From Lactobacillaceae bacterium UBA639 (lineage in GTDB: Bacteria; Bacillota; Bacilli; Lactobacillales; Lactobacillaceae), in assembly GCA_002299975.1 (NCBI GenBank), contig DBOT01000099.1:316-6287 (forward strand): 5,972 nucleotides of DNA. The letters run 5' to 3'. The position numbers and the translations under genes are program-made. This document shows positions 5,953-5,972 of the stretch, piece after piece; the stretch's first letter is position 1; each line of letters opens with the position of its first letter. The notes under the pieces were generated by a model, which ran no database searches, had not been told where the DNA came from, and saw nothing but the letters and a program-made list of their open reading frames with translations.

Positions 5953-5972
5953 AGGTGGATTATAGAATGAAG
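5953..5972 (+). other. Likely ribosome site and first two codons of a divergent gene
   Basis: AGGTGG (5953-5958) precedes ATG (5967-5969) by 8 nt on the plus strand, followed by AAG and then the window edge. Only Met-Lys can be read, so the product is unknown. The arrangement fits a gene transcribed away from sufC that shares the 199-bp AT-rich region between the two start codons. Confidence 0.4.

Noticed and set aside
1..5972. A previously undescribed defence, mobile or other novel system
   Set aside because: All coding space is taken by intact, recognisable suf genes and one regulator; no repeats, nucleases, recombinases or unusual domain fusions were seen.

Overview
The window looks like part of a chromosome from a Gram-positive, Firmicutes-type bacterium, most probably a heterofermentative lactobacillus of the Limosilactobacillus kind. 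That placement rests on the gene order sufC-sufD-sufS-sufU-sufB, a U-type (zinc) SufU in place of SufE, strong AGGAGG ribosome sites, a TTG start, and coding DNA of roughly 50% GC beside a very AT-rich intergenic region. The genus is an inference from remembered family sequences, not a database match.

Almost everything is on the minus strand and forms one tightly packed cluster read from right to left: sufC (4970-5767), sufD (3672-4958), sufS (2453-3691), sufU (2005-2466), sufB (606-2012), a SufT/MIP18 (DUF59) gene (243-575), and the first 75 codons of an XRE-type helix-turn-helix regulator (227 to beyond the left edge). Successive genes either overlap (sufD/sufS 20 nt, sufS/sufU 14 nt, sufU/sufB 8 nt) or are separated by 11-30 nt. 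No terminator or convincing internal promoter was seen, so a single polycistronic transcript is likely.

Together the genes encode the SUF iron-sulfur cluster pathway. SufS, a PLP cysteine desulfurase, takes sulfur from cysteine as a persulfide. SufU, a zinc-dependent sulfurtransferase, accepts it. The SufB-SufC-SufD scaffold, driven by the SufC ATPase, builds the cluster, and the SufT-like protein probably helps cluster maturation or delivery. All the key catalytic residues I checked are present, so the pathway looks intact. The trailing regulator gene, only 15 nt after sufT, is the least expected part of the layout.

The right end (5768-5966) is about 26% GC and non-coding. It holds a consensus TATAAT for the suf operon, a 13-bp perfect palindrome where the -35 element would be, a weaker alternative promoter, and at the extreme edge a ribosome site plus ATG (5967) that probably begins a divergent gene. 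I found no RNA gene, CRISPR array, insertion sequence or phage feature. This is mainly a well-known housekeeping operon. The regulatory region and the attached regulator are the parts worth a second look; I do not see convincing evidence for an undescribed system.
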